Below, piece after piece: positions 24,460-32,424 of a stretch of 64,000 bases of DNA. The stretch is from positions 124,001-188,000 of the forward strand of contig JAFTXG010000020.1 in NCBI GenBank assembly GCA_017461725.1, in the 5' to 3' direction. Position numbers and translations under genes: made by a program. The notes beneath the pieces are model-generated. The model searched no databases. It had not been told where the DNA came from and saw nothing but the letters and a program-made list of their open reading frames with translations. The stretch is from Lachnospiraceae bacterium. GTDB lineage: Bacteria; Bacillota; Clostridia; Lachnospirales; Lachnospiraceae. How positions within the stretch are numbered: position 1 is the stretch's first letter; each line of letters opens with the position of its first letter.

Positions 24460-26571
24460 TTACTTCTCTTCCTTGGGAGCATCTTTCTCTACATCCTTGA
24501 TGCTCAGGTCGATACGGCCCTTCTCGTCAACCTTGATAACCTTTACGGTAACCTCGTCGCCGATATTTACCACATCGGTAACCTTAGCCACGCGCTTGTT
24601 AGCCAGCTTGGAGATGTGAACCATACCATCCTTGTTGGGAGCCAGGTTTACGAATGCACCGAAGTCCATGATACGAACTACGGGGCCGGTCAGAACCATG
24701 CCTACCTCGATGTCGGTAACAATGCGGGTAATGATGTCGATCGCCTTGTTGATCATCGCCTTGTCAGTACCGCATACGGATACCAGACCGTCATCGTCGA
24801 TGTCAATCTGTACGCCGGTCTCCTCGATGATCTTGTTGATCACCTTACCCTGCTTACCAACTACATCGCCGATCTTGGTGGGATCGATCTTGATCATCTC
24901 GATCTTAGGTGCGTACTGGCCAACCTCCTTGCGAGGCTCTGCGATCACGGGAGCCATAACCTCGTCCAGAATGTACAGACGTGCTGCTCTGGTGCGAGCG
25001 ATAGCCTCCTCCACGATCTGACGGGTCAAACCGTGAATCTTGATATCCATCTGAATAGCGGTGATACCCTTGTGAGTACCAGCTACCTTGAAGTCCATAT
25101 CGCCGAAGAAGTCCTCAAGACCCTGGATATCAGTCAGTACCAGATAATCATCGTCGGTATCGCCGGTAACCAGACCACAGGAGATACCTGCTACTGCGGA
25201 CTTGATCGGTACACCTGCTGCCATCAGAGACAGGGAGGATGCACAAACACTTGCCTGAGAGGTGGAACCGTTGGACTCCATGGTCTCAGATACGGTACGG
25301 ATCGCGTAAGGGAACTCCTCGGGAGTGGGCAGTACGGGGATCAGTGCGCGCTCTGCCAGAGCACCGTGACCGATCTCACGTCTTCCCGGTCCTCTGGAGG
25401 GCTTGGTCTCACCTACAGAGTAGCTGGGGAAGTTGTAGTGATGCATATATCTCTTGCCGGTCTCCAGAACATCCAGACCATCCAGACGCTGGGACTCGGA
25501 AAGAGGTGCCAGAGTACAGATGTTCATGATCTGAGTCTGTCCACGGGTGAACATACCGGAACCGTGTACGCGGGGCAGAAGGTCTACCTCTGCAGCCAGC
25601 TTACGGATCTCGGTGATCTGACGGCCGTCGGGACGCTTGTGATCCTTCAGGATCATCTTGCGAACGGTCTTCTTCTGATATTTGTAAACAGCCTCGTCGA
25701 TCCAGGAGATCCACTCGGGATGTTCCTCTGCGTAACGCTCCTCCAGACGATTCTTGATCTGGCGGATGTTCTCCTCGCGAACCTGCTTAACATCGGTAAA
25801 TACTGCTACCTCCATCTCCTCTGCGGGAACTGCAACCATCAGGTCCTCCCACAGATCAGCGGGGATATCGATGTGCTGATACTCGTGCTTAGCCTTGCCG
25901 CACTCAGCAACGATAGTATCGATGAACGCGATGATCTTCTGGTTGATCTCATGTGCTGCGTAGATCGCCTCGATCATCTTGTCCTCTGCAACCTCATTTG
26001 CACCGGCCTCGATCATGATGACCTTATCGCGGGTGGATGCAACGGTCAGTGCCAGGTCAGAAACCTTCTTCTGCTCGTTGGAGGGGTTGAAAATGAACTC
26101 ACCGTCGATCATACCTACCTGAGTGGATGCGGTAGGACCATCGAAGGGAATATCGGAAATAGCGGTTGCGATAGCGGAACCCAGCATAGCGGTCAGCTCA
26201 GGGCTGCAAGCGGGATCCACACACAGAACCAGGTTGTTCAGGGTAACGTCATTGCGGTAATCCTTGGGGAACAGGGGACGCATGGGACGGTCGATCACAC
26301 GGCTGGTCAGGATAGCGTTCTCGCTAGCCTTACCCTCACGCTTGTTAAATCCTCCGGGGATCTTACCCACTGCATACATCTTCTCCTCGTACTCTACGCT
26401 AAGAGGGAAGAAATCAATACCATCTCTGGGCTTCTCGGATGCGGTAGCGGTAGAAAGAACTACGGTATCGCCATAGTGCATCAGAGCTGCGCCGTTTGCC
26501 TGTGCTGCCACTCTGCCGATATCTACGGTCAAAGTTCTGCCTGCCAGTTCCATACTAAAACTCTTGTACAT
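24460..26571 (-). CDS. pnp: polyribonucleotide nucleotidyltransferase (PNPase)
   Basis: The 703-residue protein has the two RNase PH-like domains (YGDTVVLSTATASEKPRDGIDFFPL; GHGALAERALIPVLP), then a KH domain near 555-615 (IGDVVGKQGKVINKIIEETG) and an S1 domain near 620-690. It degrades RNA phosphorolytically from the 3' end and acts in mRNA decay. Normal length. It lies downstream of rpsO with a structured intergenic leader, the classic rpsO-pnp arrangement, consistent with autoregulation through RNase III-type processing. Confidence 0.98.
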   Translation of the reverse strand: MYKSFSMELAGRTLTVDIGRVAAQANGAALMHYGDTVVLSTATASEKPRDGIDFFPLSVEYEEKMYAVGKIPGGFNKREGKASENAILTSRVIDRPMRPLFPKDYRNDVTLNNLVLCVDPACSPELTAMLGSAIATAISDIPFDGPTASTQVGMIDGEFIFNPSNEQKKVSDLALTVASTRDKVIMIEAGANEVAEDKMIEAIYAAHEINQKIIAFIDTIVAECGKAKHEYQHIDIPADLWEDLMVAVPAEEMEVAVFTDVKQVREENIRQIKNRLEERYAEEHPEWISWIDEAVYKYQKKTVRKMILKDHKRPDGRQITEIRKLAAEVDLLPRVHGSGMFTRGQTQIMNICTLAPLSESQRLDGLDVLETGKRYMHHYNFPSYSVGETKPSRGPGRREIGHGALAERALIPVLPTPEEFPYAIRTVSETMESNGSTSQASVCASSLSLMAAGVPIKSAVAGISCGLVTGDTDDDYLVLTDIQGLEDFFGDMDFKVAGTHKGITAIQMDIKIHGLTRQIVEEAIARTRAARLYILDEVMAPVIAEPRKEVGQYAPKIEMIKIDPTKIGDVVGKQGKVINKIIEETGVQIDIDDDGLVSVCGTDKAMINKAIDIITRIVTDIEVGMVLTGPVVRIMDFGAFVNLAPNKDGMVHISKLANKRVAKVTDVVNIGDEVTVKVIKVDEKGRIDLSIKDVEKDAPKEEK

Positions 26572-26616
26572 AACTTGTCTCTCCTTTTCAGATTAATTAA
26601 TTTTGTTTTGGCAGAA

Positions 26617-26747
26617 GAGACCGAAACAACTGAAAAAGCGGCTGTACACAGTAACCTTTTCAGTGGTCTCGGCGGATTTCCTCTGCCGGGTGTCACATTT
26701 TCGGGCATCTTATGACAGCAACATAGGGTGGAGAGACTCCACCCTAT
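26617..26747 (-). promoter_or_regulatory. structured rpsO-pnp intergenic leader
   Basis: Two stem-loops lie between rpsO and pnp. A perfect 11-bp, 3-base-loop hairpin spans 26723-26747. A longer one spans 26617-26670, with GAGACC/GGTCTC outside, a one-sided 6-base bulge and ACTGAAAA/TTTTCAGT inside. Long duplexes here are RNase III targets in known rpsO-pnp operons, where PNPase then represses its own mRNA. Confidence 0.6.
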
Positions 26748-26767
26748 ATCAAGTCATACATCAAAAA

Positions 26768-27034
26768 TTACTTTCTGATACCCAGACGAGCGATAAGTGC
26801 ACGATATCCCTCGATATCCTTGCCCTTCAGATACTCAAGCATACCACGACGCTGACCAACCATCATCAGAAGACCTCTTCTGGAATGATGATCCTTAGGG
26901 TTAGCCTTAAGATGCTCAGTCAGCTCGTTGATACGAGCGGTCAGCAGTGCTACCTGAACCTCGGGAGATCCGGTGTCACCAGGCTTCTTTCCATACTCTG
27001 CTACGATCTGTGCTTTCAGTTCCTTGCTAATCAT
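26768..27034 (-). CDS. rpsO: 30S ribosomal protein S15
   Basis: The 88-residue protein has the S15 signature ([42 protein letters not shown]) and normal length. It binds 16S rRNA and nucleates the platform of the small subunit. An AAGGAGG ribosome site precedes the ATG, and a promoter and foldable leader lie upstream. It is followed by pnp. Confidence 0.98.
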   Translation of the reverse strand: MISKELKAQIVAEYGKKPGDTGSPEVQVALLTARINELTEHLKANPKDHHSRRGLLMMVGQRRGMLEYLKGKDIEGYRALIARLGIRK

Positions 27035-27060
27035 GATAAAATCCTCCTTAATTTTTCTTA

Positions 27061-27177
27061 CCGGGTACTAAGTCTGGGGTCGGAGTTATCCGCCAACCTG
27101 GTACCGGGCGATGGGCAGTCTTATGCCCTAAAATAATCATACTTTGTCAGTCTATCACATAATTCGGTTTTTGTAAA
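27061..27177 (-). promoter_or_regulatory. rpsO promoter and structured leader
   Basis: The promoter has TTTACA (27172-27177), 17 bases and TAGACT (27149-27154). In the leader, 27101-27107 and 27061-27068 (GTACCGG and CCGGGTAC on the + strand) pair around a G/C-rich internal hairpin, ending about 26 bases before the start codon. The placement suits S15 feedback control (inferred). Confidence 0.5.
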
Positions 27178-27199
27178 CCACTTTTTTTAAATTACAGGC

Positions 27200-27233
27200 A
27201 AAAAAGCCATCCTTTCCTTTCGGAAAGAATGGC
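27200..27233 (-). terminator. intrinsic terminator after the NlpC/P60 gene
   Basis: A 12-bp stem with one G-U pair (27206-27217 with 27222-27233), a 4-base loop and TTTTTT on the minus strand follow 25 bases after the stop codon. Confidence 0.9.
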
Positions 27234-27257
27234 CCCATCTCTTTATCTCGCTTCTGA

Positions 27258-28430
27258 TCAATCTCCGATCACATTTCTGTAACCCATAGGGGTACTAAAC
27301 CACATGGATGTAATACCGATGCCTCTGCTCTCACTGATCGCGTGGATAACCTTTCCGTTTCCGATGTACATCGCAACATGATTAACCACACCACCGCTGC
27401 CGTAGAACACCAAATCTCCGGGCTGAATGGTCGCGGAAGTAACCGCAACACCGGCCCCAGCCTGCTGTCTGGATACACGGGGAACCCAGATGCCATAGTT
27501 GGCCAGAACACTTTTTACAAAACCGGAGCAGTCGGCTCCTTTTGTCAGACTGGTCCCGCCCCACACATAGGGGTTACCAAGAAACTGAAGTGCATAGTTT
27601 ACGACATCCATTCTGAACTGGGTCGCAGCGGAGATAGGCTCAAATACAATCGCCTCAATCAGAGAATATCCCACCTCAACATACTCAGCTGACACATAAG
27701 CAACCTCGTTACTGCTGAGTGCAATCTTCACCCAACCATCTAAAACATCCAGAACCTCATATCTCTCGTTTGCGGTAATCTGTGTCAGAACCTCACTGTC
27801 AGTAGAGGGCTCCTTGCGAACATTCAAAGAATCTGTGTTCACTGCTGCACGAAGCTTTGCATCTGCCATCGCCAGCGCAACCGCCTCATCACCGGTAACT
27901 ACAAACTCAGAAGAGATATATCCGGTAACCTCACCGGACTCTATGTAGTACCAGCCATCCAACTCTTCCAAAATATTGCAGGCACTATTGTTAACCATCT
28001 TTCCAATGATACGTCCGTCCATATTAGGCTTTTCACGGACATTCAGGTAATTGTCAACAACTACGATGCCAAGATATTCATAATTATCAAGTACAACAGA
28101 CTTTGCAGCAACTTCATTGGAAGCGATACGTGCGACCTGCACCTCATAGGATACAGACACATTTCCGCTGGAGACAGCCTCAAAATACTGATCAAGTGCC
28201 ATGGACAGCCCTGCGATCGAAGCATCGACAGTCTGGCCTTCACCCTGATCAGAGGAAGACTTCTCAACGTTTTCAAACATACGTCCAACGTTTTCTTCGT
28301 TCAAAAGATTGGTAGGGGAGGACGAACGGGTAAGGTCAACCATGGACTCAGCGGCTGACGCAGTCATACCGGGAAGCATCATTGAAGAAATCAATATGGC
28401 GGATATGGCTCGCAATAAAGTTCTTGTCAT
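27258..28430 (-). CDS. secreted NlpC/P60 peptidoglycan hydrolase with two SH3 domains
   Basis: The 390-residue protein has a signal peptide (cleavage likely after TASA, about residue 27), a helical region to about 115, two bacterial SH3 domains at about 118-178 and 192-252 (each with LNVREKP- or LNVRKEP-type motifs), and a C-terminal NlpC/P60 domain. The catalytic Cys301 is in GADCSGF and His351 in VNHVAMYIG. It is expected to cut D-Glu-diaminopimelate or similar bonds in peptidoglycan outside the cell. Separate transcription unit with its own terminator. Confidence 0.93.
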   Translation of the reverse strand: MTRTLLRAISAILISSMMLPGMTASAAESMVDLTRSSSPTNLLNEENVGRMFENVEKSSSDQGEGQTVDASIAGLSMALDQYFEAVSSGNVSVSYEVQVARIASNEVAAKSVVLDNYEYLGIVVVDNYLNVREKPNMDGRIIGKMVNNSACNILEELDGWYYIESGEVTGYISSEFVVTGDEAVALAMADAKLRAAVNTDSLNVRKEPSTDSEVLTQITANERYEVLDVLDGWVKIALSSNEVAYVSAEYVEVGYSLIEAIVFEPISAATQFRMDVVNYALQFLGNPYVWGGTSLTKGADCSGFVKSVLANYGIWVPRVSRQQAGAGVAVTSATIQPGDLVFYGSGGVVNHVAMYIGNGKVIHAISESRGIGITSMWFSTPMGYRNVIGD

Positions 28431-28550
28431 GTTTTCGTCTCCTCATCTAAAATGTTACAAAATTGTTACAAATCCGAGATAATTATAACAACTTAAGCCC
28501 GACCTGTCAACCTTATCCATGCCTTTTTCTTTCGTCAAAATGACGATTTT

Positions 28551-29405
28551 TCAGGCTTTGTATTGTGCAATCAATCCAATTTCCGGCGTAAAACCGGTAT
28601 TTTCGGTCAAAATCTCCTCTTTCAGCTCGGTTAACAATTGACCTTCTTCCGCTGAATTTTGTAATATTTTTGTAATACTTTTGAAATATTTATCGCCTAT
28701 CCACACCTTGGAAAAATACTCTCCGGGAGGTAAAATTAATTTATACTGCCCCTCTCCCTGAGCAATCACCCAGCCGTCCCCGGCTTTCTCCGCCGAAGCC
28801 GAGATGATTTTCCCGGATGTATCCACAGAATGGCCGTTAATGCTGTAGAGGTAACCCAACAGTCGATTGACTTCCTCGATATCCCCCTTGATCAATTCTT
28901 CCCTCACTCTGGAGCTGCTGATCACTCTGCCGTCCTTCCGGGTAATTTCTTTTTCCACCACAAGCAGCCTGTATCCAAGCTGTGGACTTAACCGCTCCAA
29001 CAACCCTACATTTCCGCTTCGCTGATAACCGAAACCACAGTCCGGTCCCACCGCCAGCGTCCTCATGCACAGACGTTTCAGCAAAACCTCACGCAGAAAT
29101 TCTTCAGCGCCCATCCGGCTGGTCTCCTGTGTAAACGGATATTCAATGAGAATATCCACGCCCATAGCCTCCATCAGCCGGCGTTTTTCCTCTCTGGTCG
29201 TCAGTACCGGCGAAGGTTTCCCATCTAACTGTGCCGATGGAGAAATATCAAATGTAAACACAACGACCTTCTGTTCCGGCTTTCGATTTTCTTTCAAGGT
29301 ACGGATCAGTTTCTGATGTCCTCTGTGCAAGCCGTCAAATTTCCCCAGCGTCACTGCTGTTGGAAAGTCAAATTGAATCTCCGTTGTCCCCTGAATGATT
29401 TTCAT
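28551..29405 (-). CDS. ribF: RibF-like protein: FAD synthetase domain with degenerate riboflavin-kinase part
   Basis: The N-terminal 185 residues are a clear FAD synthetase nucleotidyltransferase: TLGKFDGLHRGHQKLI, VVFTFD and the ISSSRVREELIKGDI block. After GYLYSINGHSV the sequence leaves the family pattern. The riboflavin-kinase motif around GFPTAN and the usual downstream blocks are absent, and the tail is a short, divergent beta-rich segment (IISASAEKAGDGWVIAQGEGQYKLILPPGEY). Total length is 284 residues against about 305-320 usual. It probably adenylates FMN but may lack kinase activity. It lies 65 bases after truB, as in many Firmicutes. Confidence 0.85.
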   Translation of the reverse strand: MKIIQGTTEIQFDFPTAVTLGKFDGLHRGHQKLIRTLKENRKPEQKVVVFTFDISPSAQLDGKPSPVLTTREEKRRLMEAMGVDILIEYPFTQETSRMGAEEFLREVLLKRLCMRTLAVGPDCGFGYQRSGNVGLLERLSPQLGYRLLVVEKEITRKDGRVISSSRVREELIKGDIEEVNRLLGYLYSINGHSVDTSGKIISASAEKAGDGWVIAQGEGQYKLILPPGEYFSKVWIGDKYFKSITKILQNSAEEGQLLTELKEEILTENTGFTPEIGLIAQYKA

Positions 29406-29470
29406 GGATTATCACTCCTGTCTCCGTCTCTATTGCCTGATCAACCGTTCTTCTCCCGGACACTGCAGAC

Positions 29471-30382
29471 TCAAGCCTTCCCCAAAAACAGGACCTCGGG
29501 CTTACACAGCTGTCTGCTCTTTTGATAACGGTACAATCCGATGAACGCACCTGTGCGGTCATATATCCTCACACCAGCGTCATTGTCCAAGGTCTCCGGC
29601 TCCGTCTCCCACTCAAGCATGGAAATCGGCATGGGATTTCCGTTGAACAGTAATTTTTCCCCGGCTTCCGTCACAACCGCTTTTTCATACCGGGCAAACA
29701 GCCTGTCCGCGGGAATCGCGATCTCCTCCAGCCTTCCCTCATCCGCATATCGCTGAACTTCAGAAAGCTTCACGCTGTTCTCCAGAGTAAACTGTCCCGA
29801 CTGAGTTCTCAAAAGGCTTTCCATGGCGGCGCCGCAGCCGAGCTTCTGACCGATATCATGGCACAGCGTCCGGATGTATGTCCCCTTGGAACAGCCCACG
29901 GTCATGATCACCGTTGGCAGATTGATTTCATCTATATTAATATGCAGAATATTGACCCTTCTCGGCTCTCTCTCCACGACCTGGCCGGCTCTCGCCAGCT
30001 CATAAAGCTTCTTCCCGTTTACTTTCAGCGCAGAATACATGGGAGGAATCTGATCGTACTGGCCCACAAAAGTATGAATGGCCGCAACCACTTCCTCCTC
30101 GGTCACATTGACCGGATGCTCCTCCAGCACAGCACCGCTCATATCCTGTGTGTCGGTCACCACACCGAGCCGCATCACCACACGGTACTCCTTCTGCTTA
30201 TCCGTCAACAGCTCGCACAGCTTGGTCGCTCTGCCCAGGCATACGGGGAGAACGCCCTCCGCATCCGGGTCAAGAGTTCCCGTGTGTCCGATCCGTCTCA
30301 TCTTACAGATACCCCGGAGCTTGGCCACCACATCGTGTGAGGTGAAGCCGCGCTCCTTATAAATATTCAGGATTCCGTCCAT
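29471..30382 (-). CDS. truB: tRNA pseudouridine(55) synthase
   Basis: The 304-residue protein starts MDGILNIYKERGFTSHDVVAKLR and contains the TruB catalytic block GTLDPDAEGVLPVCLGRATKL, where the Asp attacks uridine, plus the PPMYSALKVNGKKLYELAR segment. A PUA-like C-terminal region follows. It makes pseudouridine 55 in the T-loop of tRNAs. The ATG at 30382 follows GGAGATAGAG. It is separated from nrnA by a 380-base intergenic region that carries an 11-copy tandem repeat. Confidence 0.97.
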   Translation of the reverse strand: MDGILNIYKERGFTSHDVVAKLRGICKMRRIGHTGTLDPDAEGVLPVCLGRATKLCELLTDKQKEYRVVMRLGVVTDTQDMSGAVLEEHPVNVTEEEVVAAIHTFVGQYDQIPPMYSALKVNGKKLYELARAGQVVEREPRRVNILHINIDEINLPTVIMTVGCSKGTYIRTLCHDIGQKLGCGAAMESLLRTQSGQFTLENSVKLSEVQRYADEGRLEEIAIPADRLFARYEKAVVTEAGEKLLFNGNPMPISMLEWETEPETLDNDAGVRIYDRTGAFIGLYRYQKSRQLCKPEVLFLGKA

Positions 30383-30595
30383 CTCTATCTCCATCCAGCA
30401 AATGGCGGCGGTCTGGTTTCGGCCGTATTCCACCGATATCCTAAACCATCCCACCAACCCGCTGTTTCCTGTTATCTCAGTAAATGTATCACACAATTTG
30501 TCAGAACCCCGGCTGCCCAGGATTCATTTTCGTTCCCAACCTCAATACTTCTGTGGTTCAATACTTGTGTTTTTCAATGATACTGTGTCCCAATG

Positions 30596-30770
30596 TTCCT
30601 CTGTCTGAGTGTTTCTCTGTCTGAGTGTTTCTCTGTCTCAGCGTTTCTCTGCCTCAGCATTTTCTGCCTCAGCATTTCTCTGCCTCAGTGTTTCTCTGCC
30701 TCAGCATTTCTCTGCCTCAGCATTTCTCTGCCTCAGCATTTCTCTGCCTCAGCATTTTTCTGCCTCAGTG
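30596..30770. repeat. 16-bp tandem repeat, 11 copies
   Basis: Eleven head-to-tail units of TTTCTCTGCCTCAGCA and variants, one being 15 bases long. The last unit overlaps the nrnA stop codon (30765-30767). Units at the truB-proximal end are more diverged (CTGTCTGAGTG) and the preceding 50 bases look like decayed copies. There are no spacers, so it is not a CRISPR array. The remaining bases of the nrnA-truB gap (30383-30595) show nothing else recognisable. Confidence 0.95.
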
Positions 30771-31724
30771 TTTTGCATCCCTCTGCGCACGAATCTCCGC
30801 CAGGATCATCGGCACGATATTCTCCACGGTGTCCATAATCTCACATCCGGCAGCCTTGGCATGTCCTCCGCCGCCGTGATTCCGGCAGATCTCGCTGACA
30901 TTCAGCCAGCTGTTGGCCCGCATGCTCACCTTATAGCCGCCCTGCTCCTGCTCAATCAACAGCAGTGCACACTCGATCCCCTCCGTCAATCGAAGCTGAT
31001 CAATAATCCCATCGGTATCCTTTCGCTTTGCACCCAACGTCCTCATATCTTCCTGATTCAGCCAGGTATAGATACACTCTGCATCCTCGCTCAGACAGCT
31101 TCTGGTGAGGGCAAGACCCAGCAGCCGATTCTGAACATATGTCTTGCGGTAAAAGGTCTCATCAATAATATAAGAAGTATTCACGCCCTTAGCCACCAGC
31201 TTGCCGGCAATGGTCATGGTCTGCTCGGTCGTATTGCTGTGCTTGAACACGCCGGTATCGTGGACGATACCCATGTACAGGCACTCTGCAATAGCCAGAT
31301 CAATCTTCTCCGAGTCCATCATGGTGAAAAGCAGCTCACAGGCAGCACTGGCCCGCCCGTCAATATAATTCTCATCAGCAAAGCCGATGTTGGTAATGTG
31401 ATGGTCGATGCAGACGGTTTTCTTCGCCCGTTCAAAGAAGTTAACCCCTTCGCCCAGACGGCCCAGATCGCTGGCGTCGATGGACAGACAGAGTTCATAT
31501 TCCCCCACGTCCGCAAAATCATGACTGATCTGATCCGCTCCCTGCAAAAACAGGAAACGATCGGAGAAATCCCCCAGATATACCTTGGCGCGGATCTCAG
31601 GATACCATTTTTTCAGATAATTGTAGGCCGCCAGACAGGAACCGGTACAGTCTCCGTCCGGATTCACGTGGCCGATGATCGCCACCGAGTTAATGCCTCT
31701 TACCATATCATCCAGCATTTTCAT
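30765..31724 (-). CDS. nrnA: DHH-family nanoRNase / pAp phosphatase
   Basis: The 319-residue protein has DHH motifs GHVNPDGDCTGSCLA, SIDASD, CIDHHITN and HDTGVFKHSNTT, and the DHHA1 C-terminal motif RNHGGGGHAKAAG. NrnA proteins degrade 2-5 base RNA and dephosphorylate adenosine 3',5'-bisphosphate with Mn2+. Position after rbfA and before truB is the conserved Firmicutes order. The stop codon lies inside the first unit (transcript sense) of the 16-bp tandem repeat. Confidence 0.93.
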   Translation of the reverse strand: MKMLDDMVRGINSVAIIGHVNPDGDCTGSCLAAYNYLKKWYPEIRAKVYLGDFSDRFLFLQGADQISHDFADVGEYELCLSIDASDLGRLGEGVNFFERAKKTVCIDHHITNIGFADENYIDGRASAACELLFTMMDSEKIDLAIAECLYMGIVHDTGVFKHSNTTEQTMTIAGKLVAKGVNTSYIIDETFYRKTYVQNRLLGLALTRSCLSEDAECIYTWLNQEDMRTLGAKRKDTDGIIDQLRLTEGIECALLLIEQEQGGYKVSMRANSWLNVSEICRNHGGGGHAKAAGCEIMDTVENIVPMILAEIRAQRDAKH

Positions 31725-31825
31725 CGTCTTTACCTCTCAGATCACAAAACTCTTCTTTCTCTCCGCTTTTTCAAAGCAGATCGACTTACCATTTCACAAT
31801 CATTCCTTATATTTTACTGTCAGAA

Positions 31826-31848
31826 ATCCTGCGCAAAACGCGCAGGAT
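31826..31848 (-). terminator. hairpin between rbfA and nrnA
   Basis: A perfect 9-bp stem, ATCCTGCGC with GCGCAGGAT, encloses a 5-base loop, 40 bases after the rbfA stop codon. The T-run is short (TTTC), so read-through into nrnA is likely. Confidence 0.4.
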
Positions 31849-31887
31849 CTCCGGACATTACTGTTTTCGAAAAGGCATCACCGTTTT

Positions 31888-32340
31888 CTACTCTTCGAAA
31901 TCTTCTTCGGAATCTTCTTCATCGAAGTCTTCCTCATCAAATTCGTCATCAAAGCCTTCATCTGTCTCTGCAGCCACTGCACGCCCTTCCTTCGCCGCGA
32001 TCTCGTCGATCAGTCGGCTCATGGTCACACCGTACTCGGTGGACTGGTCAAGCAGGAAACGGATCTGAGGAGTATTTCTCAGATTTACGGTGCGTGCCAG
32101 TTCTCTGCGGATGAAGCCCTCCGCCTGTTTCAATCCCTTGATCGTGTCCTTTGCCTCCTCGTCAGAGCCAAGAACGCTGATGTAAGCCTTGCAGGTCTTT
32201 AAATCGGGAGCCACCTCCACCTCCATGACACTGGTCATGGGGTGGATGCGGGGATCCTTCACTTCGTCGCGGATGATGCGGCTAAGCTCCTTCTGAACTT
32301 CGCCGTTGATCCGTATATTTTTGATACTGTTTTTACGCAT
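31888..32340 (-). CDS. rbfA: 30S ribosome-binding factor A
   Basis: The 150-residue protein starts MRKNSIKNIRINGEVQKELSRIIRDEVKDPRI, typical of RbfA, with VSRL-type KH fold sequence (KTCKAYISVLGSDEEAKDTI). It helps mature the 5' end of 16S rRNA in the cold-sensitive late assembly step. The ATG at 32340 follows GGAG by eight bases. The C-terminus is a long acidic tail (DDEFDEEDFDEEDSEEDFEE) beyond the usual end. Confidence 0.95.
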   Translation of the reverse strand: MRKNSIKNIRINGEVQKELSRIIRDEVKDPRIHPMTSVMEVEVAPDLKTCKAYISVLGSDEEAKDTIKGLKQAEGFIRRELARTVNLRNTPQIRFLLDQSTEYGVTMSRLIDEIAAKEGRAVAAETDEGFDDEFDEEDFDEEDSEEDFEE

Positions 32341-32424
32341 TAATAAAACTCCATTCTGCCGGATATCAGCCCTCAACAGACTGACAAGTCATGGCATACA
32401 CCCGGCGCATTGATTCCATATATC

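Noticed and set aside
24616-26715. 699-codon open frame on the + strand opposite pnp
   Set aside because: It lies antisense to a certain gene, its composition (Leu/Cys/His/Asn-rich) is that of reversed codon bias, and no ribosome site or domain is seen. The same holds for long + strand frames opposite infB (32410-34230), tsf/rpsB (22465-24012), glgA (49093-50319) and acsC (61915-63285).
28431-28550. FMN, B12 or other riboswitch near ribF, acs genes or hcp
   Set aside because: I looked for conserved riboswitch cores in the leaders of ribF, the acs cluster and hcp and saw none.
30596-30770. Possible CRISPR array
   Set aside because: Units are 16 bp, contiguous and lack spacers, and no cas genes occur in the window. 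It is a simple tandem repeat.
30609-32114. 501-codon + strand open frame starting in the 16-bp tandem repeat
   Set aside because: The repeat happens to be open in three frames on this strand, and the rest is antisense to nrnA and rbfA. No domain or ribosome site.
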